Positions 1-11,029 of a stretch of 64,000 nt of DNA are shown piece by piece (the first letter of the stretch is position 1; every line of letters begins with the position of its first letter). Origin of the DNA: Alitta virens. Its lineage: Eukaryota; Annelida; Polychaeta; Phyllodocida; Nereididae. The stretch covers positions 13,734,771 through 13,798,770 of the forward strand of contig OW028585.1 in assembly GCA_932294295.1 (NCBI GenBank), written 5' to 3'. The notes under the pieces are model-generated. The model saw only the letters and a program-made list of their open reading frames with translations, was not told the origin of the DNA and did not search any database. A program made the translations under genes and the position numbers.

Positions 1-3000
1 AAAATGAATGATATCTTTAACCTGTTACAACAAGACATTGTAAAATTTCTCCAACTCTCACCACAGGTTGCACTTTCTGGGGATTTCAACAGTCGCACTG
101 GGGGACTAAGTGATATTGCACAAGACACTGTTGGTGAAGACACAGGTCCAATACTAGATATAAATACTACTTATACACAACTGAGCATATCTCACCAAAA
201 CCCAAATTGGTACATTAAAACCAGACAGACTAAAGATACCACACATAATAACTATGGTAAAGAATTAGTCCAAATGTGTAAAACCAGTGGAATGAGAATA
301 ATGAATGGATATCTTAATGCCAATAATACTGATAACTTTACATGCTATGCTCCTCTTGGCAAGATCATTGTAGATTACCTAGTAAGCACAAAAGAACTGA
401 GTTATGTGATAAGTAACTTTAATATCTGTCAGAAATTAGTAGAATCTGACCATACACCTCTAGCATTCACAATTCCTATAAACACATTCCATGAAAACAC
501 TGAATGCATACGACCTAAACCTGCTAACAACCCACTTCATAACCAAAGATTTTATTATGTATTTGACATGGATAGACTACCTGATTATGTAAACAGTCTC
601 AAAAGTGACCCAGCACAGGATAAACTTTTCAGTTTCACTGAGAGCATAAGTGAGAATGTTGGTACAGATGTAGTTATATGTTCCACTTATGATTATTTGA
701 AGTATAGCATAGAGTCCACATTTAAGAAAAAATACCTCAAGCCTGCAACTAACACCTTCCCTGTTAATAATTGGTATGATGATGAATGTAAAGATGCTAG
801 GAAAGTTGCTAATAACTATGCTAAAACCCATAGCCTAGATATTCCTGTGCATAATGAACAATACAAATCTCTAATTAAAAGATATAAGAATGTAATACAA
901 CGTAAGAAACGCTTACATCAGAAATCAAACAGAGATAAACTTAGTGTACTTAAATCCACTAACCAAACTGATTGCTGGCAATTTTGGAATAAACTGACAG
1001 TAGGTAAAAATAAAATAACTAACCAACCTGACCTCAAAACATTTCATGAGTATTTCACTAACCAGGCTTGTCCACCCGTATGCAACTATTTTGACATGGA
1101 GCACTTAACAGAGATAGACCATTATGTTGATATGTTAAAATTTGACCAACAAACTAATCCAAACTGTAATGAAATTGTAGTAGCTGAGCATATCTGCGAC
1201 TCTACTATAACAGAGGATGAAGTAGCTGTACATATTAGAAAACTTAAAAATAATAAAGCATCTGGTACTGATGGTATCCCTGGTGAATTTTATAGGTATA
1301 TCACAAATGAACTAGTCACACCTTTTTGCACAATATTTAACTACATTTTTGACAAAGGAGAATATCCATCTCAATGGGCAGAGGGAATTATAAATGCACT
1401 AAATAAGAAAGGCGACGAGTTGAATCCAGATAATTATAGGAAAATCACTGTAACAGTAGCTATGGCCAAAGTTTTCGATTCAATTTTGAATGCACGACTC
1501 TATTTTAAGAATGATGCCATGTCCCTTGATGAGCCTTTCCAATTTGGCTTTACACCTTCACGTAGTACAACCGATTGTGTTTTTGTATTGGATACTGTAA
1601 TTCGATACCAACAATTTCATAAGAAATCAATATTTTTATGTTTTGTGGATTTCAGTAAAGCATTTGATTATATAAATAGAAATGCTCTGTACTACAAACT
1701 TCATAAACAGAAAATAGGCAAGAAGATGCTTAATATTATTATTAGCATGTTTGATAAAGCACAGTCCAAAGTATATCAACAAGGAATATATGGTGACCCT
1801 ATAGACAGCATCTTTGGGGTCTTACAAGGGGGAATTTTAAGTCCCAAATTGTTTAATGAATTTATGTCAGATCTTCCTAAATACCTAGATTCTAAAGATG
1901 GAATAGAAATAAACAGTACAGACTTCACCCACCTCCTCTATGCAGATGATATAGTCCTCATATCTGGCTCTGCTGCTGGATTACAGAATAGCATTGATTC
2001 CTTACATAATTTTTGTGCAAAATGGCACCTTATTGTTAACACATCTAAAACTAAAGTCATGAAAATTGGGTCTAAATGTACTGTAGACTTTAGATGCAAC
2101 AACCAAATTATTGAAATTGTTAATTCATACAAATACCTAGGCCATGTCCTGAATTCACATAGAACTCTACATAATAAAATGCCTGAATATCTAGTCAACC
2201 AAGCGCAAAAGGCACTCTTTGCACTCCAAAGTAGAATAAAACCCTCCCTTGGCTACATACCCCCATCACTTGCTATTAAGATGTTTGATAGTTATATTTT
2301 ACCTATCCTTGAATACAATAGCATGTTATGGTGTATGTGTAAACAACACAATGACATGGAGAAAGTACAAATTAGATATCTTAAAAGTTTATTAGGTGTT
2401 AGAAAACAAACCCCAACCTTAGCTGTGTATGCTGAGACAGGCAGGTTTCCTCTTATAGTTAGACAGAAGATAAATATGATAAAGTACTGGGGAAGATTAA
2501 TGTCACTGCCATCCTATGACATCCTAAATAAATGCCTCAAAATTCAAGAATCTCTCTACATTAAGGGTCAGACCAACTGGTACACTAAAACAATACACAT
2601 CATTAATGAATGTAATATAAATAGTTGGGAAACAAAGGAGCCAGGGACTCTGGTCTCTGAAATCAAACTTAAACTGTATGAAAGTGAACAATCAAGGATC
2701 CTTAGCAAGATAAATGACTCTGAGAAGCACCCAAAACTAAGAACATACAAATTATTTAAAACTACGTATTGCTTTGAACCTTATCTAAATCTCAACCTCC
2801 CGAAGAAAACCTATAATAACATAGCAAGATTTAGACTTAGCTCACATAACCTCAAAATTGAAACCGGAAGACATGAGACCCCTAAAATACCATTAGAAGA
2901 AAGAAAATGTAATAAATGTGATAGTAATGAAGTAGAAGATGAACTACATTGTCTCTTAATTTGTAACAATTATGCAGAACCCAGAAATCAATTAATCCTA

Positions 3001-3126
3001 AAAGCAAATAAATTGATTCCAAATTTCCATAACTTAGATAAAAGACATAAATTTAAAGCACTAATGTCAAATAAAGAACCTGAAATGATATATGCTCTTG
3101 GTAATTTCCTAAATAAAGTAATGTAG
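1..3126 (+). CDS. LINE ORF2: endonuclease-reverse transcriptase, 5' end outside window
   Basis: The frame is open from the first base; the first ATG is at 4, and numbering here counts from it (1040 codons to TAG). The left end shows only the C-terminal half of an AP-type endonuclease, with GDFN at residues 26-29 and SDH at 148-150. The reverse transcriptase follows, with NYRKI, the catalytic FSKAFD (Asp549), the GVLQGGILSP block and the YADD box (646-649). Near the C-terminus is a zinc-knuckle pattern C969-x2-C972-x9-H982-x4-C987, as in many jockey/CR1-like LINEs. Such proteins nick the target and copy the element RNA onto it. No stop or frameshift interrupts the visible part, so this is a young copy. 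The exact clade is not assigned. Confidence 0.93.
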   Translation, partial: KMNDIFNLLQQDIVKFLQLSPQVALSGDFNSRTGGLSDIAQDTVGEDTGPILDINTTYTQLSISHQNPNWYIKTRQTKDTTHNNYGKELVQMCKTSGMRIMNGYLNANNTDNFTCYAPLGKIIVDYLVSTKELSYVISNFNICQKLVESDHTPLAFTIPINTFHENTECIRPKPANNPLHNQRFYYVFDMDRLPDYVNSLKSDPAQDKLFSFTESISENVGTDVVICSTYDYLKYSIESTFKKKYLKPATNTFPVNNWYDDECKDARKVANNYAKTHSLDIPVHNEQYKSLIKRYKNVIQRKKRLHQKSNRDKLSVLKSTNQTDCWQFWNKLTVGKNKITNQPDLKTFHEYFTNQACPPVCNYFDMEHLTEIDHYVDMLKFDQQTNPNCNEIVVAEHICDSTITEDEVAVHIRKLKNNKASGTDGIPGEFYRYITNELVTPFCTIFNYIFDKGEYPSQWAEGIINALNKKGDELNPDNYRKITVTVAMAKVFDSILNARLYFKNDAMSLDEPFQFGFTPSRSTTDCVFVLDTVIRYQQFHKKSIFLCFVDFSKAFDYINRNALYYKLHKQKIGKKMLNIIISMFDKAQSKVYQQGIYGDPIDSIFGVLQGGILSPKLFNEFMSDLPKYLDSKDGIEINSTDFTHLLYADDIVLISGSAAGLQNSIDSLHNFCAKWHLIVNTSKTKVMKIGSKCTVDFRCNNQIIEIVNSYKYLGHVLNSHRTLHNKMPEYLVNQAQKALFALQSRIKPSLGYIPPSLAIKMFDSYILPILEYNSMLWCMCKQHNDMEKVQIRYLKSLLGVRKQTPTLAVYAETGRFPLIVRQKINMIKYWGRLMSLPSYDILNKCLKIQESLYIKGQTNWYTKTIHIINECNINSWETKEPGTLVSEIKLKLYESEQSRILSKINDSEKHPKLRTYKLFKTTYCFEPYLNLNLPKKTYNNIARFRLSSHNLKIETGRHETPKIPLEERKCNKCDSNEVEDELHCLLICNNYAEPRNQLILKANKLIPNFHNLDKRHKFKALMSNKEPEMIYALGNFLNKVM

Positions 3127-3562
3127 ACTTTAATTACAACTGGGCTCCTCCGATATGACAGTCCCTGACATGACTGTCAACACAAATTAGAAGAGCCAAA
3201 TGCCAGGGTCAGCGCAATGTTGCCTGGTACTTTTTTATTTGTATACATGTGAACATTCTTATCTTTTTGTGTTAATTTGAATCTTATTGTGATATTATGA
3301 TCAGTATTTGTGTATAGTTTTGTAAAATTTTAATCTAATATTGATATTATAATCAGTATTTGTGATTTGATCTGTGATTTTATTTGCTATCTTTTATGTA
3401 CTTATATATATATATATATTATTTCGCCTTAATACTGAATGTTTAAGAGCAGGACTCTGTCCAGAAAACATCAAATTGTGGCAACTGGGACCTTAAATGT
3501 TAAGCTGTATATTATGTATAAAATAATGAGAACTTGTACATCAGATTTTTGTAGATGTAGTT
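3127..3562 (+). other. 3' UTR of the LINE
   Basis: AT-rich non-coding sequence directly after the LINE stop codon, with a short TA tract near 3405. Part of it (about 3225-3410) recurs in reverse orientation at 5283-5455 inside the neighbouring fold-back element, which shows it is repetitive. No clean poly(A) or tandem tail was found before the next element starts. Confidence 0.6.
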
Positions 3563-3689
3563 TTAAGCCCCTGTCACACGGGCCGGTTTTGCCGTAGTGA
3601 ACCCGTAGTATTACGTAATAGTTATGTAACAGCTCTTTCCGCCGGTTTGGCGAGCGGTTCTGGCAGCAAAAAGGGGCGGGGCAGCATCC

Positions 3690-3930
3690 GCCGGGTTACC
3701 CGCCGGGTGCTACGGGTAACCCGCCGGGATACCCGCCGGGATACCCGCCGGCTGCCACGGGTTACCCGCCGGCTTCCACGGGTGCCTCGGCGGGTTCTAC
3801 GGGTGCCTCGGCGGGTTCTACGGGTGACTCGGCGGGTTCTACGGGTTCTACGGGTTACTCGGCGGGTTCTACGGGTTACTCGCCGAGTTGTAGGAGTAAG
3901 CCGGCGAGTAGTAGGAGTAACTCGCAGCTT
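3690..3930. repeat. Left subterminal GC-rich word array of fold-back element
   Basis: Tandem variants of a word close to GGGTTACCCGCCGG, alternating with CTACGGGT and drifting toward GGGTTACTCGGCG inward. The same words, inverted, make up 6365-6560 next to the other TIR. Repeated subterminal words in DNA transposons often bind transposase; that role is inferred here. The array creates long spurious Arg/Val-rich reading frames that are not genes. Confidence 0.8.
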
Positions 3931-3945
3931 CCAGGAGTATACTTT

Positions 3946-4450
3946 AAAAGGCTGCTGCTCCCCTAATATTAGTCCGATTTTCGTTAAATAAGAACTAAAA
4001 TTGTAGTATAGTTTATACTGATTCCATACCTGTTTTCGGATCGAAAATATACCAAATATTAAGCGAGTTATTCGTCTGAGAAGGTAGCTAGGTTGGCGGA
4101 GGCAAACAGTGGTGCTCTCGCAAACGTCCGCGCCGGGACTGTATCAATGCTGAGCGCTTCATTAAAAGGCTGCTGCTCCCCTAATATTAGTCCGATTCGT
4201 CAAATAAAGACTGGATTGTAGTATAAATCATACTGATTCCATACGTGTTTTCGGATTGAAAATAGACCAAATATTAAGCGAGATATTCGTCTGAGAAGGC
4301 GGTTGTCTGGTGGCGGCTGCTGCTCCATTAATATTAATCCGATTTGCGTCAAATAAATATTGAATTATAGAAGAGTTCATACTTATTCCACACAGAATTT
4401 CAGATTGAAAATAGACCAAATATTAAGCGTGATATTCGTCTGACAAGGCA
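3946..4450 (+). repeat. Three direct copies of internal ~150-200 bp unit (left arm)
   Basis: Copies begin near 3946, 4163 and 4311. Each starts GGCTGCTGCTCC(CC)TAAT, continues through TACTGATTCCATAC and TCGGAT.GAAAAT, and ends with ATTAAGCG followed by ATTCGTCTGA.AAGG. Three inverse copies lie in the right arm (5825-6345). Sequence spacing differs between copies. Confidence 0.8.
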
Positions 4451-5282
4451 GCAAGGTGCTCTGTGTATGTTCATGACTTGAATGGTGTGGTCAATATTTT
4501 TTACCATTATATATACATTGTTTGGATGAGCTTTATTGCAATTAATTTCTACTCATTCTGCCAACTGGCCAATGGGAAGGACTTTTCCTTTGGTTTTGTA
4601 AAGTCAATTAACCTATATATGTAATAGCAATCTGCCTTGACCGTTATGTCAATTGCTATTAGCATTTTGAATAATACAAAGAATGGGGTAAGTCATGCTT
4701 TTTCATCATTGATCACAAGCATTAATTGAAGTTCTGAATTTCAACTGATTCCTGTTTAATATGCATATTAAAGAGGGAGATTGTTTTGATCATGGATGGA
4801 ACATGCAATATCAATATTAATTTAAGTTGGATTATTTTCAGAAACAACAACGAAATATTGATATTTTATATAAACTAGAGTATATCTATCTATAGATAGT
4901 TGTTATAGCTCCATAGACATCTTTATCAAGTCGGAATTTTATTGGCAACAAGCAAACAAACATTGTTTTATTTTCGTTTTTTATTGATGACGAATTAATG
5001 AATTATTGATAGTAACATATTATTAGGTGAAGATCTTATAACTATCTGTCTATCTATATTCTATGAGGTATTACTAACTTTATTAACAAGAATATTCTTG
5101 TTTGTGCCTAGTTTACTCCATTAATTTTCCCCACCTTAACTATTATATAAATTCTACACATTTCCCTGAATAATTCAGTCTTTATTTGACGAAAATCGAA
5201 TATGTAGATAGACAGATAGTTTAGAGAGACAGATAGATTTATATGCTTATTATATAATATAGAATATCTAGCTTAATATTTG

Positions 5283-5455
5283 GTCCATATAAGTACATAA
5301 AAGATAGCAAATAAAATCACAGATCAAATCACAAATACTAATTACAATATCAATATTACATTTAAATTTTACAAAAATATACACAAAAAGATAAGAATGT
5401 TCACATGTATAAAAAAAATACCAATATACAAATATAATCATTGCCTGGTAATTAC
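5283..5455 (-). repeat. Inverted copy of the LINE 3' UTR inside the fold-back element
   Basis: Read on the minus strand this matches 3225-3410 (for example GAACATTCTTATCTTTTTGT and GATTTGATCTGTGATTTTAT) with scattered changes and small gaps. It lies only in the right arm, so it disrupts the symmetry of the fold-back. It could be a captured LINE end or an independent LINE insertion. Confidence 0.8.
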
Positions 5456-5824
5456 AATACAATACATTGTTTTTAATTAATGAAAGCAATTACATCTTTT
5501 TGTAATTGTGAATGACAATCAAGACAATGTCATATTACTGTGTCATCTTTGAACAAACTATGAAATGACAGGTCAAAGAACCCCAATTTAGGCAATTAGG
5601 CAATTGACACATGTATTGAGCATTTGCTGTATTCTCTACACCCATTCTTTATATCATTCAAAATGCTAAAAGCAATTGACATAACGGTCATGGCAGTTGG
5701 CAGAATGAGTAGAAATGAATTGCAATAAAGCTCATTCAAACAATGTATATATGATGGTCAAAAATATTGACCACACCATTCAAGTCATGACCATACACAG
5801 AGCACCTGGCCGCCGCCAGAGAAC

Positions 5825-6345
5825 TGCATTCTCAGATGGATATCTCGCTTAATATTTGGTCTATTTTCAATCCGAAAACATGATGGAATCAGTATGAACT
5901 ATGCTACAATACAGTTTTAATTTGACGAAAATCGGACTAATATTAGGGGAGCAGCAGCCTTTTAAAGAAGGGCTCAGCCCTTCCTGCATTGATACAGTCA
6001 GGGCGCGGACGTCTGTGAGAGCACCACTGTTTGCCTACGCCAACCTAGCTACCTTCTCAGACGAATATCTCGCTTAATATTTGGTCTATTTTCAATCCGA
6101 AAACACGTATGGAATCAGTATGATTTTATACTACAATTCAGTCCTGAGTTAACGTAAATCGGATTAATATAAATGGAGCAGCAGCCGCCGCAAGACAACT
6201 GCCTTCTCAGACAAATATCTCGCTTAATATTCGGGTTTTTTTAAATCCGAAAATACGTATGGAATCAGTATGAGCTATACTGCCATTCAGTTGTTATTTG
6301 AGGAAAATCGGACTAATATTAGAGGAGCAGCAGCCTTTTAAAGTA
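5825..6345 (-). repeat. Three inverted copies of the internal unit (right arm)
   Basis: Reverse complements of the 3946-4450 units, starting near 5825, 6055 and 6195. A further partial copy fragment is recognisable around 5159-5200 (TTTGACGAAAATCGAAT), close to the centre of the fold-back. Confidence 0.78.
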
Positions 6346-6364
6346 TATACCTGCCTACGCTGAC

Positions 6365-6560
6365 GCTGGTAGCAAAAAGCCGGCGGGTTACCCGTGAAAG
6401 CCGGCGGGTTACCCGTGAAAGCCGCCGGGTTACCCGTAGAACCCCTCAACAAGCCGCCGGGGTGAAATTAGGGACGAATAATTCGCCGGGTTCTACGGGC
6501 CACCCGCCGGCTTCCACGGGCCACCCGCCGGCTTCCACGGGTCACCCGCCGGCTTCCACG
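6365..6560. repeat. Right subterminal GC-rich word array of fold-back element
   Basis: Repeats of GCCGGCGGGTTACCCGTG and then CACCCGCCGGCTTCCACGGG, the inverse partner of 3690-3930. Between this and the right TIR (6561-6750) lies more GC-rich sequence with a small inverted repeat at 6604-6628 around GTTGTGCCATGCAAGCATGG. The right side is longer than the left, so the two ends are not exact mirrors. Confidence 0.75.
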
Positions 6561-6949
6561 GGGTTTTTTTGTTTTTTTTTTACACCCGTGAGATTTCTAC
6601 GGTTGTGCCATGCAAGCATGGCACAACCGGCTACCGGGGCCGGGTTTCGCGGCTTGGCCAAGGGTCCCACGGGTGCTTGACGGGTATCCACGGGTATCCA
6701 CGGGTGGCCGTATTTGGGCCGCCGGCTTCGAGCCGGGTAGCGATTTCCGCAACTATTACGTAATACTACGGGTTCACTACGGCACAACCGGCCCGTGTGA
6801 CAGGGGCTTTAGATAGACGTAGTGAGTAGATATGTGACATATGTATCTTTTCTGATATGAAAAAGTGTCAATAAAAGCTATATATGTAATACAATATGCA
6901 TCAATTCCCCAAAGAAAAGGTTCACCTGTAGGTATTATTTTCACACATA

Positions 6950-7062
6950 CCTGGCCAAATGTGCCACATGCATTTTCCATGAAAAGGATAAAGGCATTGA
7001 AAACGCATGGTTTTTTGCCTAAATATAATCAGACGAAAATGCACGTGGCACATTTGGCCATG
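6950..7062. mobile_element. Palindromic MITE, family M1 (copy 1)
   Basis: Starts CCTGGCCAAATGTGCCAC and ends with the inverse GTGGCACATTTGGCCATG. TA precedes (6948-6949) and follows (7063-7064), as for Tc1/mariner-type insertions. Nearly the whole element is one hairpin. Other copies: 18189-18312, 58382-58532, 63746-63896. Confidence 0.82.
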
Positions 7063-7064
7063 TA

Positions 7065-8083
7065 ACACACTACGCAGGCATGTAAGGGCTACATCATGAT
7101 ATTTCTGCATTCGACTGATATAAATATAGGCCTAAATTTGAGATGACATGCCAACTAGGTTGACCTTGGTGTAGATGGATGTCATCATTAGCAAAGGTTA
7201 TTAAGTGCATCTGAATTCATATGTGAGATCCTGTCAATTTCATAAATATTTTAAGAAATTTCTCATACAGGTTTGGGTTACAATTGAAAATGTAAGGGAG
7301 AATTTTAAAATATGTTTACACTCTAAGAATCAACGCCTTTCTTAGACACGTTGAAGTGTTGTTTCACAATCAGTAAAGTGTTTGATTATAAATATTTTTG
7401 AGTCTTGGTCACATTGATATCTTTATCTATATATATTTAATATCAATGACAAAATCGTTCATTTTGATGATTACAGTGACATACATGTAATGCCAGACCA
7501 TGTGCCTTCAATTTGGATATTTATATCAACATTTTGACACCCTTTTTCCCGTGATCTCACAGAGTGAGTGACATTTTTGAACTCTGAACAGGGAGCCAAA
7601 ATGCAGGAGCAGTGGCAACCTTTCGCTTATTGATCTTGATTGATGAACATTTGAAATTTAAAAGCACAAAACTTTTAAATCTAATAAATTTTAATATCAA
7701 GCCATGACGGATGCAAAATTTGTTATATTATACAAATTAAAGCCACATTAAATAAAATAAAAAACACAAGATCGGTTAAGGATAATTGTCTTAATGTATA
7801 TCATTAGTGACCTAATTCTTTATCACAAAATCATTGCCATTTACAAGGTTATTGACAAACCAACTGGCCCACAGAGCCAATGGATCAAGGTGCTCCACTC
7901 TCCCCTATATTTGCACAGTTTTCAGGAGGACTATCAAATATTATTAACATTTGTCACCATATCTTGACCTATACACATTAAAGCCACACTGATTAAAATT
8001 AAAAACGCAAGATCAGTTGAGGATAATTATCTGTATGTATATCATTTTATATTGAATTAGCCCAGTTAAACATGGCCAATATT

Positions 8084-8116
<33 letters not shown>

Positions 8117-9273
8117 GGATACACTTGCAGATCCAGCCTGCCTCTTTGGGGGGGGGGGGAGCATCTACGGAGGGGGGGGGGAGCCAAAAGTATGACTGAA
8201 AGAGGTTCCTGTCATTCATTTCATAAAAAACATATAGTAATTTAGGCTGCTACGGGGGCGGGGGATTAGTTTGCAAAAACAATTTCTTTATAATATATTA
8301 TTCCACTATTCTTAATTTAAAAGGAGAATTGGATTACCTGCGTAATATGGAAAAAACTATTGTTAGGAAATACAACGAGTGCATATGCCCAGTTGGAACC
8401 CTGTATTTCATTTCCTTCCTATTAGAACCTACTGTCATATAATTACATTTCTTAAATATCAATTAACTTTAATTGGATATCTGCAGTGTTTCAGTACATT
8501 ATCAACTTGATATCACTTTTTTTTTATCTTTACGTTTCACCTGTTTTATATTTTTAGGCCACTTCACCAATTTACCACCCATGTTTTCGCACCAAACAGT
8601 TTTCCTATAATGGTGTTTCAATTTCTTATTCATTTGATGAGTAGATTTGTACCACGGGTGGTCTTAATGGCAAGGGTTTACTTTATAAGTCAAATAACAG
8701 GTGCAAATGAAAGCCTTATATGTTTTCTTTTACATGTTATAAAAATGTTATAAAATCATTATTCCATAGCATTGGGAATGCCTTTTGACTCACATTACAG
8801 ATTTATTTTATAGGAATGTTACCAAATAATGGTGCCATAATGTTAACAAATAACATCATTAATACATAACACCTTTGACTGCTAAATAATACATAGAGTT
8901 AACATCATTGTGAAAGCATCAATATTGTAATGCAAATGTCTTTCAGATAATGTTATAACACTGTTATGAATTATTGTTTAAAAATCACAATTTTGCAGCT
9001 AAAAAGAATCACTATAGAAGTCAATTCAGCCTTTGATAAACAGCTGATGCAAAAAATAAGGAAAAAATATATAGAAGAAACATAACCTATTTTACAGAAC
9101 CATAATTGTTCAGTCCTTATCATGCTTGTTTTCCCACATAAAGAACCCCAATGCCAAATGGGTAACACATGTTCACCATATTTAGATTTGATCCATAAAA
9201 TCTAAATGCTAGTAAAATGGTGTCTAATTCACAATGGTTAAATGCTTTCGTCAGTAAAAAATCCGCTTTCCAG
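7065..9273. other. No gene recognised; diverged repeats and microsatellite
   Basis: AT-rich. A block at about 7735-7805 recurs at 7977-8045 (shared TTAAAGCCACA, AAGATC.GTT.AGGATAAT, GTATATCATT). A GATA microsatellite sits at 8083-8117, with G-runs at 8149-8159 and 8171-8181. The rest (8200-9270) contains no coding frame or repeat I can name. Confidence 0.5.
8083..8117. repeat. (GATA)n microsatellite
   Basis: About nine GATA units; simple-sequence repeat. Confidence 0.9.
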
Positions 9274-9275
9274 TA

Positions 9276-10855
9276 TGGTAGCAGGTCCATTCGTCACTGC
9301 GCGATTTGTCCCCGCCAAGTCTGTTCGTCACCCGAAAATGGTCGATTTGTCAACCGAAAAAAGTCAGTTCGACACCCCAAAACTGGTCGATTCGTCACCC
9401 TATTCGTCACCCGCATTTAAAAGTGCAGAATAGTGTTACATTATTGCTATTATGTACTAGCGAAAAATATATATCTAACGCCAATTTAATTGAATTTAAA
9501 TAGCTTATTTATAAGCATGTGATGCCTGATGGACTAACTAAATACAATCGTGAATAGAAGAAAAACACTTCAGCGTACCGAATCACAGAAAACGGCTTCT
9601 AATTGTTAATTGCTATTGTAACCTAGTGATCTATAATCATGGCACATGCTTGCTTATTGATATTAAATGAATGCCACATTATTATTTTTGACATCGATTT
9701 ACTTTTTTGTTTTACAATGTGTTTAATGTATAAATATGCTTGCTAATTGATAATAAATTAATTTCACAATTTATAAATATATAAAGACTAAATAATAAAA
9801 TATTATTATTATTTATATTATAATAACATGCATATATTATGATTAATATTTTTAATAAAATTAATTCCACAATTTATAAATATATAAAGACAATAATAAA
9901 ATATTATTATTATTTATATTATAATAACATGCATATATTATGATTAATACATTTCTTCATATTACTATTCCTATGCACAAGCGCATTATTCATATTTAGA
10001 TGATGCTTAGAAATACTTATAATTACATATTACTTCTTGGTGCATATCAAATGATGCATAATAATTTCAATAAAGTCATACAGAACCACACTTTTTATTT
10101 CGCAGGATTTTTCACGTTTTATTTCATTATTGTATATATATTCTACATGTTTTCTTGTTTCTTGTTCAGTATCATCCTATTGTTATCTTAATACAATTGT
10201 GGATATTGATATACATCACTACTCAGTGTAAATTGTAACTATAAATGGTTCATTAAATTGTTCATTTTAATTTTTATATTGTTAATAAAACTGTGAAAAT
10301 TGTATCTAGTCTAAGATATATAGCTCTATATCTATAAATGGCTGATTAAATTGAGCATTTTAATTTTAATATTTTTAATAAAACTGTGATTATTAATAAA
10401 ATTGTCAGTTGTCTTCTTGTCGTCATTGTTGCTAAATTGCATGATCCTAGTATAATATAAAAAAAATTATTATATTTATTTAACAATGAATAAGTAACTT
10501 AACTTGGTATTAAATAATTACTCGTGGCCAATAATCTCTCATTCCGAATCTGTTAAAATTTTTGGATATATGTTAACTTGAAGTGAAGTTACAGTATTCT
10601 AATGTACAAGCCTGTATGGCTTATTTTGAGTTGGGCCGGGGAGTGACGGCGGACAGACATACAAGGGCTGTAGAGTAAGTCTAGCCTGTACTGCAATTAT
10701 ATATATTTTTTAAATACGAGTGACGAACCGACCAAATTTGGGTGACGAATAGACCAGTTTCAGGTGACGAATAGACTTTTTTTCGACATTTCGACCAGTT
10801 TTGGCTGGGACGAATCGACCAGTGACGAATCGACTAGAAAGCTCCTGTACTACCA
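9276..10855. mobile_element. 1.6-kb TIR element with GTCGATTCGTCAC end repeats
   Basis: Left end TGGTAGCAGGTCCATTCGTC, right end the inverse of TGGTAGTACAGGAGC; TA flanks both sides (9274-9275, 10856-10857). About 140 bp at each end is made of irregular copies of TGGTCGATTCGTCACCC (left 9285-9415; inverted at right 10715-10835). The interior is very AT-rich with no transposase, so it is non-autonomous. TA target and inverted ends suggest a Tc1/mariner-like mover, which is inference. Confidence 0.75.
9754..9950. repeat. Tandem duplication of ~95-100 bp AT-rich unit
   Basis: Two neighbouring copies share TTTATAAATATATAAAGAC and TAATAACATGCATATATTAT. A second, looser duplication lies at 10235-10300 and 10335-10410 (ATAAATGG.T.ATTAAATTG). 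Both are inside the TIR element. Confidence 0.8.
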
Positions 10856-11029
10856 TATTTTTGCTATTTTTCTTGTCAAGCACCCTGTGCTAAACTGGAT
10901 TGTGGATATCAAGGATTGTTATCCTTTTAACTGGAAGCGAAACACATCAACAGAAACCTCTGAAAGTTTTACGGTAGGCAGATGAACCAGTCCTGAGATT
11001 TTGATGTAATAAATAATCCGTTGTAATAC

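Larger units (their letters stand above)
3563..6811. mobile_element. 3.2-kb fold-back DNA transposon, PIF/Harbinger-like ends
   Basis: The element is 3566-6808. It starts AGCCCCTGTCACACGGGCCG and ends with the reverse complement. The TIRs (3566-3623 and 6751-6808) are 58 bp with one mismatch, and TTA flanks both sides (3563-3565, 6809-6811), matching the TWA target duplications of PIF/Harbinger elements. Much of the interior is also inverted: subterminal GC-rich arrays, then three copies of a ~150-200 bp unit on each arm, then a mirrored stretch (about 4450-4660 against 5690-5810). No transposase frame is present, so it is non-autonomous. The superfamily call rests on ends and target site only. 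Confidence 0.85.

Noticed and set aside
3647..3991. 114-codon frame rich in Arg/Val/Thr
   Set aside because: Produced by the subterminal word array of the fold-back element; the mirrored array gives equally meaningless frames at 6462-6816.
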